Of a DNA stretch of 64,000 nucleotides, positions 47,533 to 59,590 are shown piece by piece. Each line of letters begins with the position of its first letter. Positions within the stretch are counted from its first letter, which is position 1. This DNA comes from Varroa destructor. Lineage: Eukaryota > Arthropoda > Arachnida > Mesostigmata > Varroidae. The stretch covers positions 39,255,897-39,319,896 of the forward strand of contig NW_019211458.1 of the NCBI RefSeq assembly GCF_002443255.2, read 5' to 3'. Below the pieces are notes generated by a model. The model had not been told where the DNA came from. It did no database searches and saw only the letters and a program-made list of their open reading frames with translations. The translations under genes were made by a program, and so were the position numbers.

Positions 47533-50500
47533 ACGAACGTGAAGGGCTCAAGGTGTGTGCAATCAGTCATGGTTAAGTCAAAGCGATGGCTGTCAGTAAT
47601 GGTTAGGTAACGGGTGTATGGAAGGGAGTCAGCAAAGAAAAGAAGAAAAACCGATGTTTCTGTATTACTATATTTATCCCTATCATTGAACAATGATCGA
47701 CAGCGAATCTGAAACTGAAGAGATTCATGTTAGATGAAAATATAGTTAATCAAAAACCTCACCTCACATGAGGATAGTTAAAATACGGACTTCACATAAT
47801 ATATAAGTTTACCTCATTGTATTACGTGGTTTTTTGTACGGGAAGCTCTTAAAAATGAGATACTCACATTGTTGCTCCTCGAGGTACCCCCTGTACCACG
47901 TGAATGTACGCTATTATACACTTTAGTTTTCACATATGCTTATATGTTTGTGCCTAAATATCTGCTCCTAATCTATTACACAAAAAAAATAGTCATGATC
48001 AGCTTTTTAAGTGCACAAGAAGCGGGTTTTTATTATCAAACAGTATGCATATCTTCATGTAAAGAAAAGTACTATGATATTGATCTCTTGCTCTAGCTGT
48101 GTCCTTATGAGCTAAAATTTATCCTTTCAAAACATTGAATTTTATAATACATAGTGTTAATCTATTCTTCCGCACGCGTAAAGCGGCAATCATCACCGTC
48201 TATTATTATTATTATTACCTTGATTGTGTCATTATCATTACAACAGGATTATTAAATATATTAAATAGGTGGTACAATTAAGTAATAATAGGCTGCACTT
48301 AAGATGGATTCCGCTTACTTCACAAAACTATATTAGATCGAGCAGGCTGATCACCGTCGCCTCTTACATATTTTTTTCCGTGAAGCTGGACAACACGCCT
48401 GTGGTGTGTCGTTCTTTTTCTAATAGGACCTGCTGATCTCAAGGCAAATGGCCATTGTTGATGCCACTGCCCTCATAACGGCACTACCTGTGGGCATGCG
48501 GCTGCGGGTCTGCCCCGTAAGCAAATTAATTAAAATCAATCGGCCACACGATTCGACTGACCAAGTGTGCGGCTTTATGGCGTTGCACTCACATGCATGC
48601 GTACGTTGTAGGGTGACAACTGACGACGTTGAAAGCGAAAACGGGAACGTGAGATTGATGTGTTGATAGGATGCAGTTGCGGAAATTAGTGAAGCGGGCA
48701 ACCAAAAAAGGGACCGCCACTAATTAGAAATACGGCGTTGCGAAGCAGAGAAAATGCATGGTCGACCGACCGATCGGCCAGCACCGCGGGTTCTCCAGCT
48801 GACCTCTGACTTCCTGCATCATACCACGTTAGAATTCGTGCGAAAGCGATTCCCGTTCAGGATGCCCCCTTCGCTGGAAATGCGGGCTCCGAGTGGTTAC
48901 TGTTACCCAGCCCAGTAAGTCAGCCTTGCAATGTTTACGGCTGGTTCTGGCGTTCTCATTTCATCAACTAACTGACTGTGTTAAGTTGCAAAGAGAAGAA
49001 CGCAAAGTACCCAAATATGTCCCTGTGTACGTGTACGTCTGTGTAGAAGTCACAACACACACAAGGAATGTTTTTCTTACGCTCATCGTTCGCTTCTCCG
49101 GAAACGTAAAGCTCTGCTGCTTTTTGTGTGTCGACTGATATGGCTGATTGATCGACGCAATAATCATAATAAGCTGATTCCGTTAACCTCGTAAATACAC
49201 GACGGGGATGATTATTTATCCTTCAATGATCGAAGTTCGATGATCGGGCGGCCGATTCGAAGGCGACGGCGAATGTAGAATAGCTGCATAATTAACCACT
49301 ATACTTAAGAATGGTCTTTAGACTCGCTAACATTACCTTGCGTTATTATTCCAAGTGTGTTGAAAAGCCAAGGGCCTCTTTTTTGACATCCATGGTCACT
49401 TTACTTTGAAAAGAAGAATATATTAACGACGGAATGTTGGAACAAAAACGTTACTCGCGTCTGCGTGTTTCAACCGTCGACACTGCGCTAATGAAAGATA
49501 GTCGTCTATTTTAGCAAACTTAACCAATGTCAAAGCATAATAAATTATATAAATAGTATAAACATCACGCTTCTAGCTGCTAATATTTGATAACGTCAAT
49601 CAATAGTTTTTGTTTTAGCGTTCTACAGTCGATTAGTACTGAATATAGTGCTTCATGCAGTATCTGCTCGAGTTGGTATTCGTATTATGATTATAGATTC
49701 GTTTCGCAGTCTGCGCTGATGAAGATTAGCGTGATGATAAATACAGCACCCTTATTGTATAATACAATATAAAAATATATGTATATACTTAAAGTATCCC
49801 TTGTTTTTTAAATTATATAATTGACGACATCACCAATCTAAACATATGATTCGCCGAACGTAAAGAGCTGAGCAACTTACCTGCAATCAAGCATTCTTTA
49901 AACTAAGAGAGAAATTATCTTAATAAAGAATGCAATGTATCCCGTTAACTTCTTTCTTCTATAAATTCAAAATGTTAGGTTTAGGTGGGCCTGCTTTGTT
50001 GTCAGACGCTTACGGTTAATCAACAATGTACCAGGCGATTTTAGCGCATCCTGTCCCGTACGGCCCCTACAGCAACTAATCTCTAGGGGACCTAAATCTT
50101 TTTCCTGTTGTGTCACCACTGATATGCTCCGCATCGCAGCCTGGCGTGATTCATCCCATTAAATAGTAGTACTCTTAATTGCCTTTTAATTGATCTCTAT
50201 ACGTTCGTTTTTCACTGTATACACCGGTCATTGCCACTTAATAGTACACTCCCACGGAATTCTTATCGTATTTCATAGGTTAGCTACCTTCTGCGATCGT
50301 ATGGCAATTCATTTAAATGCAAAAGAGGCAAAGGGAAAACATTTGTTTTTCCACCATTTCTGTCTGTTACCGCGTTATCTACGGGTACAGCTTGAAAATA
50401 TAGTGCAAACATTTGAGAATTATTTCGAAAATACTTTTTCCTGCTCAGATTTTACTTTCTAATTCCGTGCGCAAAGTTTAAATGTGCATTCTTTGTAATT

Positions 50501-53252
50501 GCTATAATAGTTAATGCAGGAGTCCACATATGTGTTCTTTTACTATATTATATACTCGCTTATTTTCTTCTATCTCGGGTCAGGTCGAATACCTGAGTAC
50601 GTTCTACTACAGTAGGTCAACTACCGGCGCAGTTGATCTACCCCAGTCTCCAGGGCCTAACATAGGGTCCGCTACCGATTGTCTCGCAACGCATACAAAA
50701 TGCACACACGTCGCCATCCCCACGTACAAACGATCCAACCCTCAATTAAACGCATTACCGGTCTAACTGAACTGTTTTGGGCTTTCTCATCGGAGAGACA
50801 ATGACGAGCTAATGCTGCTGCCCAAAAATATATCCGTGAAGCCCATACAAACGGACTCGATAAACAACCTTTGCACCGGTCAGGCTACCGTGGTCTTAAG
50901 AGCTCCCTTTATGTGTCTCCTATTGGCCAGCCGGCCAACGAGATACCGTGTTTCCGCAGGAATACCTGCAGCAAAAACGTTTTAGTGCTACACTGGTGTT
51001 AAATGGTAGATTATCTAGTGTAATAAGCTTCGTTCGGTTGCACATTGATCTGCTGTGTAAATACGGTCCACTGCGCCCATGATATGTTTACACATTACAT
51101 TAATATAAGGTAAATTATCTCACTTAACTATGACGCATTCTGAGACGATCAGTGTCGAGGTATACTGTTGCGAATTCGATGATTCAAGTAGAAAACATCA
51201 AAAATTTTTCCTCCTTTTGCGCCTTCAAACAGCCTATGTTAAACTGCAAGTACATGCATTTTTTTATTTGACATCGAGGAGGTAACTAAAGCCATTCTGA
51301 ATATGTTGTCGCATCTTAATGGCGGCATTATCATGCAAAAAAGCGCAAAACTTAACACATCGAAACATGTTCTTCCGGTCCTTGACTGATTAATAAAATT
51401 GCGAGAGGTGATCGAATCAACGAGGCGTATGCACGAAGAATGATTAGATCTCAGAGAATACATTCTTTATTGCTTTTATGCTATCGCTTCATCTTAATTT
51501 TATTGGCGTTTTTCCTCTACGTGAAACACTTCTTTCTCTGTTTTTCTTCACTTCCGTTTGCGATTCATTTGCGATTAAGATTATATTGTTAATATAATTG
51601 ATCTTTTAATATTTATATGATGATAATCACATGATACAGCTATGCATTTTTTTGTTGGAGTAAAGGTGCACTCGATTTGATAGAAAAAAAAGGAAAATGT
51701 CTTATTTAATCAAATTAAAAAATTATTTTTAATATTGCCTGCCTCCAAATAAAAAGGAAGTTTTGGTAAATTAGTTCTCGAAATACTTTTTGGTTTATTG
51801 TTCTTCCATTACTTTTCCACATGTTGATCATCACTTTCTGTATTGAATTCTGAATGGAAAAGAATATACCCGTATTTCTAACAATATAAGAAATTCCATC
51901 CGTTTATTATCGCCAGCTGACACACCTTTGAAAAAACTCGTTATCATTAGCTTTAACTAGAACTAATAAAAGCACTTAAGTGGTCTATTCGAATGGGCTC
52001 AAATGCACACAATCTATTTTTAATATTTTATTAATAATAGACTATTGAAAATAATTAGTCTTCAGAAATCAAAGCGTAATTTAGTCATCAATCTTTACAA
52101 AATGGCCATGCTATGCGCAAGATAAACCCGGCAAATATTGGTAGCACATGCTAAACAGTCACTGAGCTGGGTCAATAGGAAGGCACATGGTATTAACCTA
52201 CTATTCTGTCTTTGCCATGGTACAGAACCACTTAGCCTCTGGATGAGCCTGTTCTATCCTTTGCAGATATACTTACCATCCAAACACACCATAAAGTACA
52301 CTGCCACCGTCGACTTACCGTTCAACCTGCAGATTGAACAACACAAAAATGTTAATATTGCGACAAATTCTCTGAAATTTCTCACGAGCTAATCTCACAA
52401 AAAGAAAAAGAGAACATGTCATAGGACGCAACGAACTGCATTAGCAGTTTCTATACCAAAAATATCAAACAGTGTAGTACTAACACTGCGAGAAAAAAAA
52501 ATAAAAATATAGGATACGATAATATTAATGATGAATATTGCTATAGAAATGGTTTCGCGGAAAGAAGTTTGCTCTGAACAGTAGACTGCTGAAAAAACGC
52601 ACATAGCTATAAAATGGCAATCTTTATTAAACATGTATCTAGTAACATGTATTTTCACCGTGCCTTAAAAAATCAATGTATTAGTTAGAAAATAAAGAAT
52701 CCTACATAGAAAGTGCGATTTCGCGTGAACTTCGATACTATCAATAATATCATTGTCAAAAAAGATGGATTCCAAGTGCTAAAGCAATGAATGCACACAC
52801 GCATGGCTGGACCAAGCGAACATTTAATTTCCACTTCAATTTAGATGATGTATGTGAATAATTTTTATTAGGCAGTACTCCAGTATAAAAAAATGTAGGA
52901 TCGGACGATAAGTGCAGACGTTTTGCATATAAACTGCTTTATTGCTACGTTGCATTACTGTTGTTGCCGTAAGACCGTTTCATCTGAACTGCGTGGTTTA
53001 TTAAATGACTAGGTTACAGATAGCTAAGAAATCTTAGTCATTGATGTGTTGACCTTTGATAACTTGTTAAGAAGCATTAAGATAAGTTGAACCAAGTAGC
53101 CAGTACGCCAAATCCATACCCTATTGAGTACGGCATTAACACTCGAGCCATCATATGTTTTCCAGGTGTAACTGCGTCTCATAACTAATCTGCTACCATA
53201 TTAGGCCGCTAGAGTTTCGCATATATGCTCCGAAGGAGCGAACGATTAGCAG
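47533..53252. other. Non-coding, mostly AT-rich
   Basis: A GC-richer patch lies at 48.4-49.3 kb. 51.5-52.1 kb is very AT-rich. The unrecognised frames (at most 93 codons) lack splice context. Confidence 0.55.
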
Positions 53253-53941
53253 ATGGAAATATTTAGCGAAATTATTTCGTTGGTTCGTCCAACTTTAACA
53301 GATGACCTTACCTATACTTGCCATGGTCGAGCTTTGCTGTTCAACTTCTACAGCCAACTCGTTCAAGCCTATCCTTCGTCGTATACTTCAGCTTTTTTTG
53401 AGGACGTTCTGCTACCACTGGCTGGTACCATATATTTCATCCATGTTACATCGCAACTCGTGCCATTCTATATTTACAGCGTGACACGGACTTCGTCGGT
53501 TCAGACAACAGTTCCAGTGGCCGCCGGTTCGAGCAAGCCATATGCCATTAAACAGCTACTGTCCGCTTAAAAATAAGAGATTATTTGACGTGCGCATGAC
53601 CTTTATTGCAAGCCGCTGTACAAATCTTAACACCCGTATTTAGCATTACCTATGTACGATATTATTAGCGTCTTGACACCATTTTTTACAGGCGCCCAGT
53701 GGCATTACATGGCCCAATGGCACTGATCCGTACTCAATATTTAAATTTTGCCCCGATCTCCTTTTATTGTGGTATATCAAGTCGGGCTAAGCAGTATCAT
53801 AGAGTCAGGCCAATAATTTCAATCACTGCGCTCGGTGCATTGATTTTAAAGAAAAATTCGGATCTGTCCGCATCGTGTCTGCGCATGGCAGGTAACGATA
53901 ATATGGTTCAGGCTTACATCGCAGACGCTTGGAACGCTTGA
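53253..53941 (+). CDS. Two unrecognised exon-like frames
   Basis: ATG at 53253 opens 105 codons to TAA at 53568 (LTDDLTYTCHGRALLF, LLPLAGTIYFIHVTS). A strong TTTTTTACAG acceptor at 53691 precedes a second frame to TGA at 53941 (ALHGPMALIRTQYLNFAP, DNMVQAYIADAWNA). No good donor in the first frame joins to the second in phase, so a shared gene is not shown. No domain is recognised. Confidence 0.17.
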
Positions 53942-55297
53942 ATAGCAGATAATGTTACGTTAGTTGTGTCAGAGTATGACCGGCTACTGTTTTACTGTGT
54001 GTGATATTGTCTCCAATTGAACGAAGGGTTTAGAAATAATCATAACCTATTGACACCTTTGTCAGATACGCGTACAGATTTCATATAGAAAAATAACAAC
54101 AGTGAATAAGAGAAATCTTAATTTTATTGGCAACCACGCAGTCAGCGGCGTTCCTAAAACTTGACCTGTAGCAAGTATCAACCGGCAATAACAGAATATT
54201 TAGGCAAAACGTCCTAATCAAGTAAACAGCGTACTTCGCGCAAAGAGCGGTCATATTGCAACATGAACTGGCACAGATACGGCCATTTATTAATAACACG
54301 CTGCGAAGACGAAATAAGCCGCGTGTGAATAACGTTGACGAGGTAGTTGTTCACTCTCCATTCGTGATGAACAGTAATTAGCGAAAAGTTTAGACAAGAA
54401 TGCTCAAGATAATAGAAGACCAAGTCACACTAACCGATGATCTTTCTATGAATTTGGATTTGAAAACCGATTTATTTCACTTCTCCTATTATTCTTGGCC
54501 AACCTTTCTTTGTCAAAGGCATTGTTCGCTTTACACTATAAACCACTGCACCGATCATCGATTACTAAGCGATAGATTTAGTCTCGGTCTTGTCTTCATT
54601 CTTCATTTGTACAGGATGCTTACAATAATAATATATGAGCAATATGTATGCCTTTTCAAACGCTCTAGCCAGTATTAGGTAACATCTAAATAATAACAAC
54701 AACAATAATAACGATAACAATAGTAACAGAATTGTAGCAATTATATCAATACTGTAGCACATATGTGTACATAAAATGGACTGCTTAAAGTAATGACAGC
54801 GTCAAGGCAAACATGAATGTGACATAAGAGAATCGCTTCTCCTGGTGTTTTCTTTTAACTACCATCACCAACGGTCGTGGTAGTTCTTGTTTTCGTATTG
54901 ATCAGTTCACTTACCTTCTATAAATGAGTGCGTATGATTGAATGTTAGAGACAGAAGAGCTAGGCTGAATGTGATACAGAGCCATATCTCTTATCCGTGT
55001 TGTTCAGATTGGTTCATTCATTGAATCGGTTCATTCCAGATCCGTTTGTCGGTCGCAACCGTCTTCTCGAACTTCTGTCTGCTGGCAACATTTATGTCTC
55101 TGCACGAGACCTTCCTTCCCAGTCGTGCTACCAACTGCCTATCTCTGTCTAGTCGTACACCGGTCATCAGGGGCAAGCTAGTCTCATCACATAGCTAACT
55201 GGCTCACAGCCTTGTACACAGGTTAGGACTGTCCCATATCAACGTTGCGGATTTCTGTAGAAGAATACCTCCATTTGATTTCGATCATTTCTCGGAA
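53942..55297. other. Non-coding
   Basis: AAT/AAC repeats at 54690-54712. No feature recognised. Confidence 0.55.
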
Positions 55298-55676
55298 TCA
55301 AATCGACTCTCGAAGAGTTGTTTCCTGCACACAATCAGGCTGATTCTTCCAAGTGACACGTGTACCCTTTTTCTTTAATTTAACTTCCATAGTAAAATTC
55401 GCCGTTGACTCTATAGTAATTGGTTCACTTCGAGGTAAAAAAAAAAAAGTAGATACCTCTAAGTTAACTCTAGAACCCATAATTGCAAAGCTCCCTTCTA
55501 CACTATACTCCTTTAAGGATAATTAAATGCACGTACCCTACTAATTCGAATTATATATCAAATCTACAAGTTCCCGCGTCACAACCCGGGAACTATCATC
55601 CACGACACTTTTAGACTTACCCATATATTAAAGTTCTGATTGCGACCATGACCTTGCGACTACCCATTAGTTCCAT
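55298..55676 (-). CDS. Candidate two-exon small gene (86 aa)
   Basis: ATG at 55676 opens MELMGSRKVMVAIRTLIY and reaches ATGG|GTAAGT at 55620. An AG at 55503 restores frame, and the second exon (55502-55298) reads VEGSFAIMGSRVNLEVS, a 12-T homopolymer, then NFTMEVKLKKKGTRVTW and a stop. Alternating hydrophobic residues suggest beta strands, loosely like arthropod lipid-binding hemolymph proteins; that is a weak impression and I assign no family. There is no signal peptide. The acceptor pyrimidine tract is modest. It may be a decayed fragment. Confidence 0.2.
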
Positions 55677-57625
55677 GCCCTTAATGTCCTGTCATTTCTG
55701 GCTCCATATCGCAATCTGTATTAACCCCCGATTAGCGAATATTGGACCCCACACTTACAATCTTTGCCGACACTTTTGACACGACTTATGGTCGTAGGCC
55801 TTGTAACGGGTGCTGTTACAGTTACGCGTCCCCGAGTTTATTGAGGTCCGTTCAACATTGTCTGACTGATCTATTACGGGTTCGAGCAGATGAAATTAAT
55901 ACAACACATGAGCCCAATCGCCCTCTACCTAGTACTGCAGTATGTCTAACATTAGTGGCTTTAACAATACACATTCCACACAGAGCATGCTTTCCGCCTT
56001 ACGGAGGTAACACTAGCGTCATTGCAATGATTGTCACCAACTATATATAGTATATAAGTCTAAGCCAAAGGAGTTCAACGTAACTAGGCTTCGGCGTTTG
56101 TCATTTTTACAAATAACCCAGTTTCCGACCAAGCCAATTACTACATACATAAAATCTGAATATAAATAGCTTCCTCATACTAGATGTATTAGTTAACACG
56201 CGTACCCATAACCGAAGGTTAGTGATTTACTCTAAGCTTGGTCTGACTTCTTTATAATTACCTAGGGTTGTCAGATTAATTTACATGAACGGACATCGTA
56301 TACATGGTAAACGTAGTGACTGGTTAAAAATAATTGGCCAATAAAATGTGTCTTGTACAGTTTATGAATTCACCTGTAAGAACACAAGCCATGAAACCGA
56401 ATACAGTTTGATGTGCAAGCAATTAGCTGCAATGAGCATTGGACAATAAGTAGAAATGCTCAACAATGTATCGTAAATTGACCCATTTATGCACACACGT
56501 CCCAGAACAATGAAAGGCGCATGAGTTTGCTTGCGGTCAGTGTAATCTTCTTCGCATCTGCCGAATCTCTCCCAAACACTTCCCTTAAGTCTGTAAAGGT
56601 CATTATTGTTATCGTATTTTGACTAAGCGGATGACATCAACTATGTGCTATAGACCCTATTATAGCAAAATAGCGATATAACACCCACCTTTCATTTACG
56701 TCTCATATAATATCTAAGAACAACCAAAACCTCATCCAGCGTATCAGTAAATGTTCCGTGTTCCATAGCTACCTTTGCTTAAAAGGTCGTCATTGAAACG
56801 CGTTCTACCTATTCAACGCTTTTCAGGCTCGTCTTCCTACGATAAGGAATTCGTAATCCTGGCCTCAAACTTAATTCGGTTGCAAGACACAACAACGATA
56901 GGTTTATCACTCAACTTGATTCGTCCCAAAATTAGAACACATAAGAAATGTAGAAAAAACAGTTCCATCAAAACTCAGCCGATCATTATCTCCATCCCCG
57001 ATCTCGTAATCTGAAACACTGCTCCAAGTATGCTGACACCTATATTAGGTTTACATATAAGTACTTCACTCAACGCCTTATTGCATGCCCGATGGAGCAC
57101 TCCTATTCTGCTTCTAAGATCTTGTTACTTTTAAGCGCTCCCCGGTGACGCGAGAGAGCTATTACACTGTCAACATCGTTCGCATTGCCTGCCGGATGAC
57201 ACAATACAACATTGGCATACTGCACCAGTCATACAAATCGTACTCATCTCCGCCTACGGGATTGGTTGCGCTGCAAGCGGCTATAGGCAGTGCCCAGGCA
57301 GTATCGACCTGATCATCTTCGTCCCGAGTGGCAAGCGAACAGTGTACAGCTGAACTTGTTTCAGCGGCTCGCCGATTTAAGGACGGAAAACAATGAAGAA
57401 ATGCAAATTTTTATTTTCCTTGACGGGCCTGTCGGAAAGTGATCCTGGTACAAGGTCTATGAACTCCCAGTTGTCATATTTGCACGCATATCAAGAGAGC
57501 AGTAGGATAATCGCTTCGGCATTAAAAGGCTTTATAGTCATACTTTTAATGGACGACTTTCTAAACATTTAGCTTGAGTCCTTTCTAACTGATTCTTTTA
57601 CTAGCATATTTCGTACAACCGCATA
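55677..57625. other. Unassigned, C-over-G skewed on the plus strand
   Basis: The minus strand is purine-rich, so several of its frames look protein-like. A stretch at about 56375-56590 sits between CTTTACAG and TTACAG|GTGAAT splice-like signals, yet two of its frames look equally protein-like, so I do not call an exon. The plus-strand frame at 55742-56050 (102 codons) is unrecognised. Confidence 0.4.
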
Positions 57626-57997
57626 TCAGCCCCGCTTCTTGTCTGGTAGTTTTCTCGCCTTTCTAGCATATTCAAAGTCAGATTTTATCGCATCTGTTGA
57701 GGTTTCATTTTTGGTATTGAGGTTTCGTTGTTCTTTTACGTCGAAGATTTTCTCCAGAGTTGCTGACTGTGTTCCCTTAATTGACTTCGCATCGTCTTCT
57801 TCCAAAGTCTGGGTTACCGTGTAGCATTATTTGTAATAGTAATAAAATTTTTAAAAAAATCAGAGAATCTGCCAATCCAGTAACGTGAAGAGGCCACCAG
57901 TGTATAATGGACTCAAGTATCTGACAACCCTAGTAGTAAGGGCTGCTGGTGACAACTGCATTTACCTCACCCAGTTTTGGCCATTTTTTTCTACCAT
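57626..57997 (-). CDS. Candidate two-exon small gene (69 aa, charged)
   Basis: ATG at 57997 (G at -3 and +4) gives MVEKNGQNW, then TGG|GTGAGG. A 162-nt intron ends at ACCCAG (57809), and the frame continues TLEEDDAKSIKGTQ to KLPDKKRG and TGA at 57626-57628. The product is hydrophilic, Lys/Glu/Asp/Asn-rich and unrecognised. AATAAA on this strand at 57410-57415 could serve as its poly(A) signal. Against it: the acceptor has a poor pyrimidine tract, and a purine-rich strand gives such readings by chance. Confidence 0.27.
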
Positions 57998-59477
57998 CGC
58001 TAGTCAAAATGAACTAATAGACTGAATAATTGGTATCAGCAGATGATGACTAGGGAAGTCAAATAAAGAATTCAATTAATTTTAATTTTTGCCATCGAAT
58101 ACTCGGATTCGAAATCGGCCAGTTTACAACTTTATTTGAATATCTCTCTCACATGAGCGATTTGGTTTTTGCTTCATTGTTATGAATTGTTACTATTTGC
58201 AATTCTGATAGCTTTGACGATTCTAGACTCTCAACAAAACGAATGATTTATTTCTATATATAACATATGTGACAAGTGGACTATAAGGAACTTCAACGAA
58301 GTTTGTCTCCAAATGAGAAAGTTGTCTTGCGTGCGAATTCTTTTTACCTATAATTTTGTTTTTAATGCTTAATGTACTTAGTTACGTGTCGGTATTTTCC
58401 TTATATATAGATAATATAATGTATATTTTCTTCATCATCCATTTGTATATATACGTTCGCTATACTGCTCGCCTCGTTCATCTGACGCAGAACGCTTTCC
58501 GTCAACTCGTTTCTTTACTTCTTACATGATTATTTCGGTTAATAATTTATATGAGTTGAAATTGGATCCGTTTAAATTAAACGCTTCTTGATTTGCAACG
58601 GATACGCATCAGCTTACCCACTCACGACGTTCTTCGAGGGTATAGCTGTGCGTAGAAAGCACATTGATAGATAGCACGCTACATCGCGTGAAAAATTAAA
58701 TCTTTCTCCCTTTCGGCAACAGCTTTTAATTTCATCTCTGCTTTTTCGCTAATAATTAGGTGTCACCTTTGTTTCGAGCAATCGACACACGATTGACATC
58801 ATTGATGCGTCAGCACTACGCTATGTGTATTCATAATGTATATGTATTATATTTACGCACCATATTATAATTACACATTTTGCGCTTTTTCGTTGACAAC
58901 AATAATAATAATAAAAATAACTCGTTATAACGTACTTAAAGAAGACATGGGTGTTTTGTTCTTCCTTTAGTATGCGCCACGTGGCAAGCGGTGTCACATA
59001 CTGAAGATGACAATGTCTCTATATTTCATTTGTTTCTCATGTTTTTTAAATAATAGTAAAATAAAATAATAATGATAATAATAATATTGGTTGTAATTAT
59101 TTGTTATTTTTATCAAACGTATATAAGAGTGTGACGACGTTGAATATCGTCGTTTATGTGAAGTGCGAGTAGTTTACTGGTTAATTTCCAGGGTATTGTT
59201 ATTTGGGGCGGTTTTGTAGATGGAAATAACGCGCCCGGTAGTGCGACGTTTTGCAGTACGCCGTAAGCGGCTCAGTCGTTATCGCTTTTTCCGGCAGTTC
59301 TAGCCGGTTAGCGTTCGGCTCAGTCAGAAACCCGCTGCCCCAGACACAGACCAAGATCAGATCGATCCCGAGGTCCGCCCCGGATAATTTTTCAACGGGG
59401 ATCAGACGGGTGGAAAAGTCTCGGAACGTGGGGGGAACATGGGTCTGTGAGCTATACGCCGACGACGGCTAGAATGC
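57998..59477. other. Non-coding; includes 3' flank of the low-complexity gene
   Basis: The 59.2-59.48 kb part is GC-richer and is probably 3' UTR of the minus-strand gene. 58.8-59.15 kb is AAT-rich. Nothing else is seen. Confidence 0.5.
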
Positions 59478-59590
59478 TTAGTAGGGCTGCCTTTGACCGT
59501 AGTTGTTGTACCCCTGATTCCTATTCTGCATGGGCCTTTGCTCGTAGGAGTTATACCCTCCTCCGCCCTGAGGGCCCTGGTTGTTGTAGC
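59478..59590 (-). CDS. Exon 3 (terminal coding exon) of the low-complexity gene
   Basis: After a CTACTACAG acceptor the frame encodes 36 residues including GYNNQGPQGGGGYNSYEQ, and ends GQRQPY then TAA at 59478-59480. Its first two bases complete the Gly codon split at the exon 2 donor. The same Gly/Tyr/Asn/Gln composition as exon 2, with a matching phase, makes this the natural C terminus. The intron separating it from exon 2 is 2221 nt. Confidence 0.82.

Noticed and set aside
56375..56590. Exon-like segment bounded by CTTTACAG and CAG|GTGAAT
   Set aside because: Two different frames look equally protein-like, which shows that purine-rich strands mislead the eye here; no basis to choose either.
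59251..59472. Plus-strand frame ending ELYADDG, like a reverse transcriptase YADD box
   Set aside because: No GVPQG-type or other polymerase blocks precede it, a stop follows at once, and it is antisense to the probable 3' UTR of the low-complexity gene.
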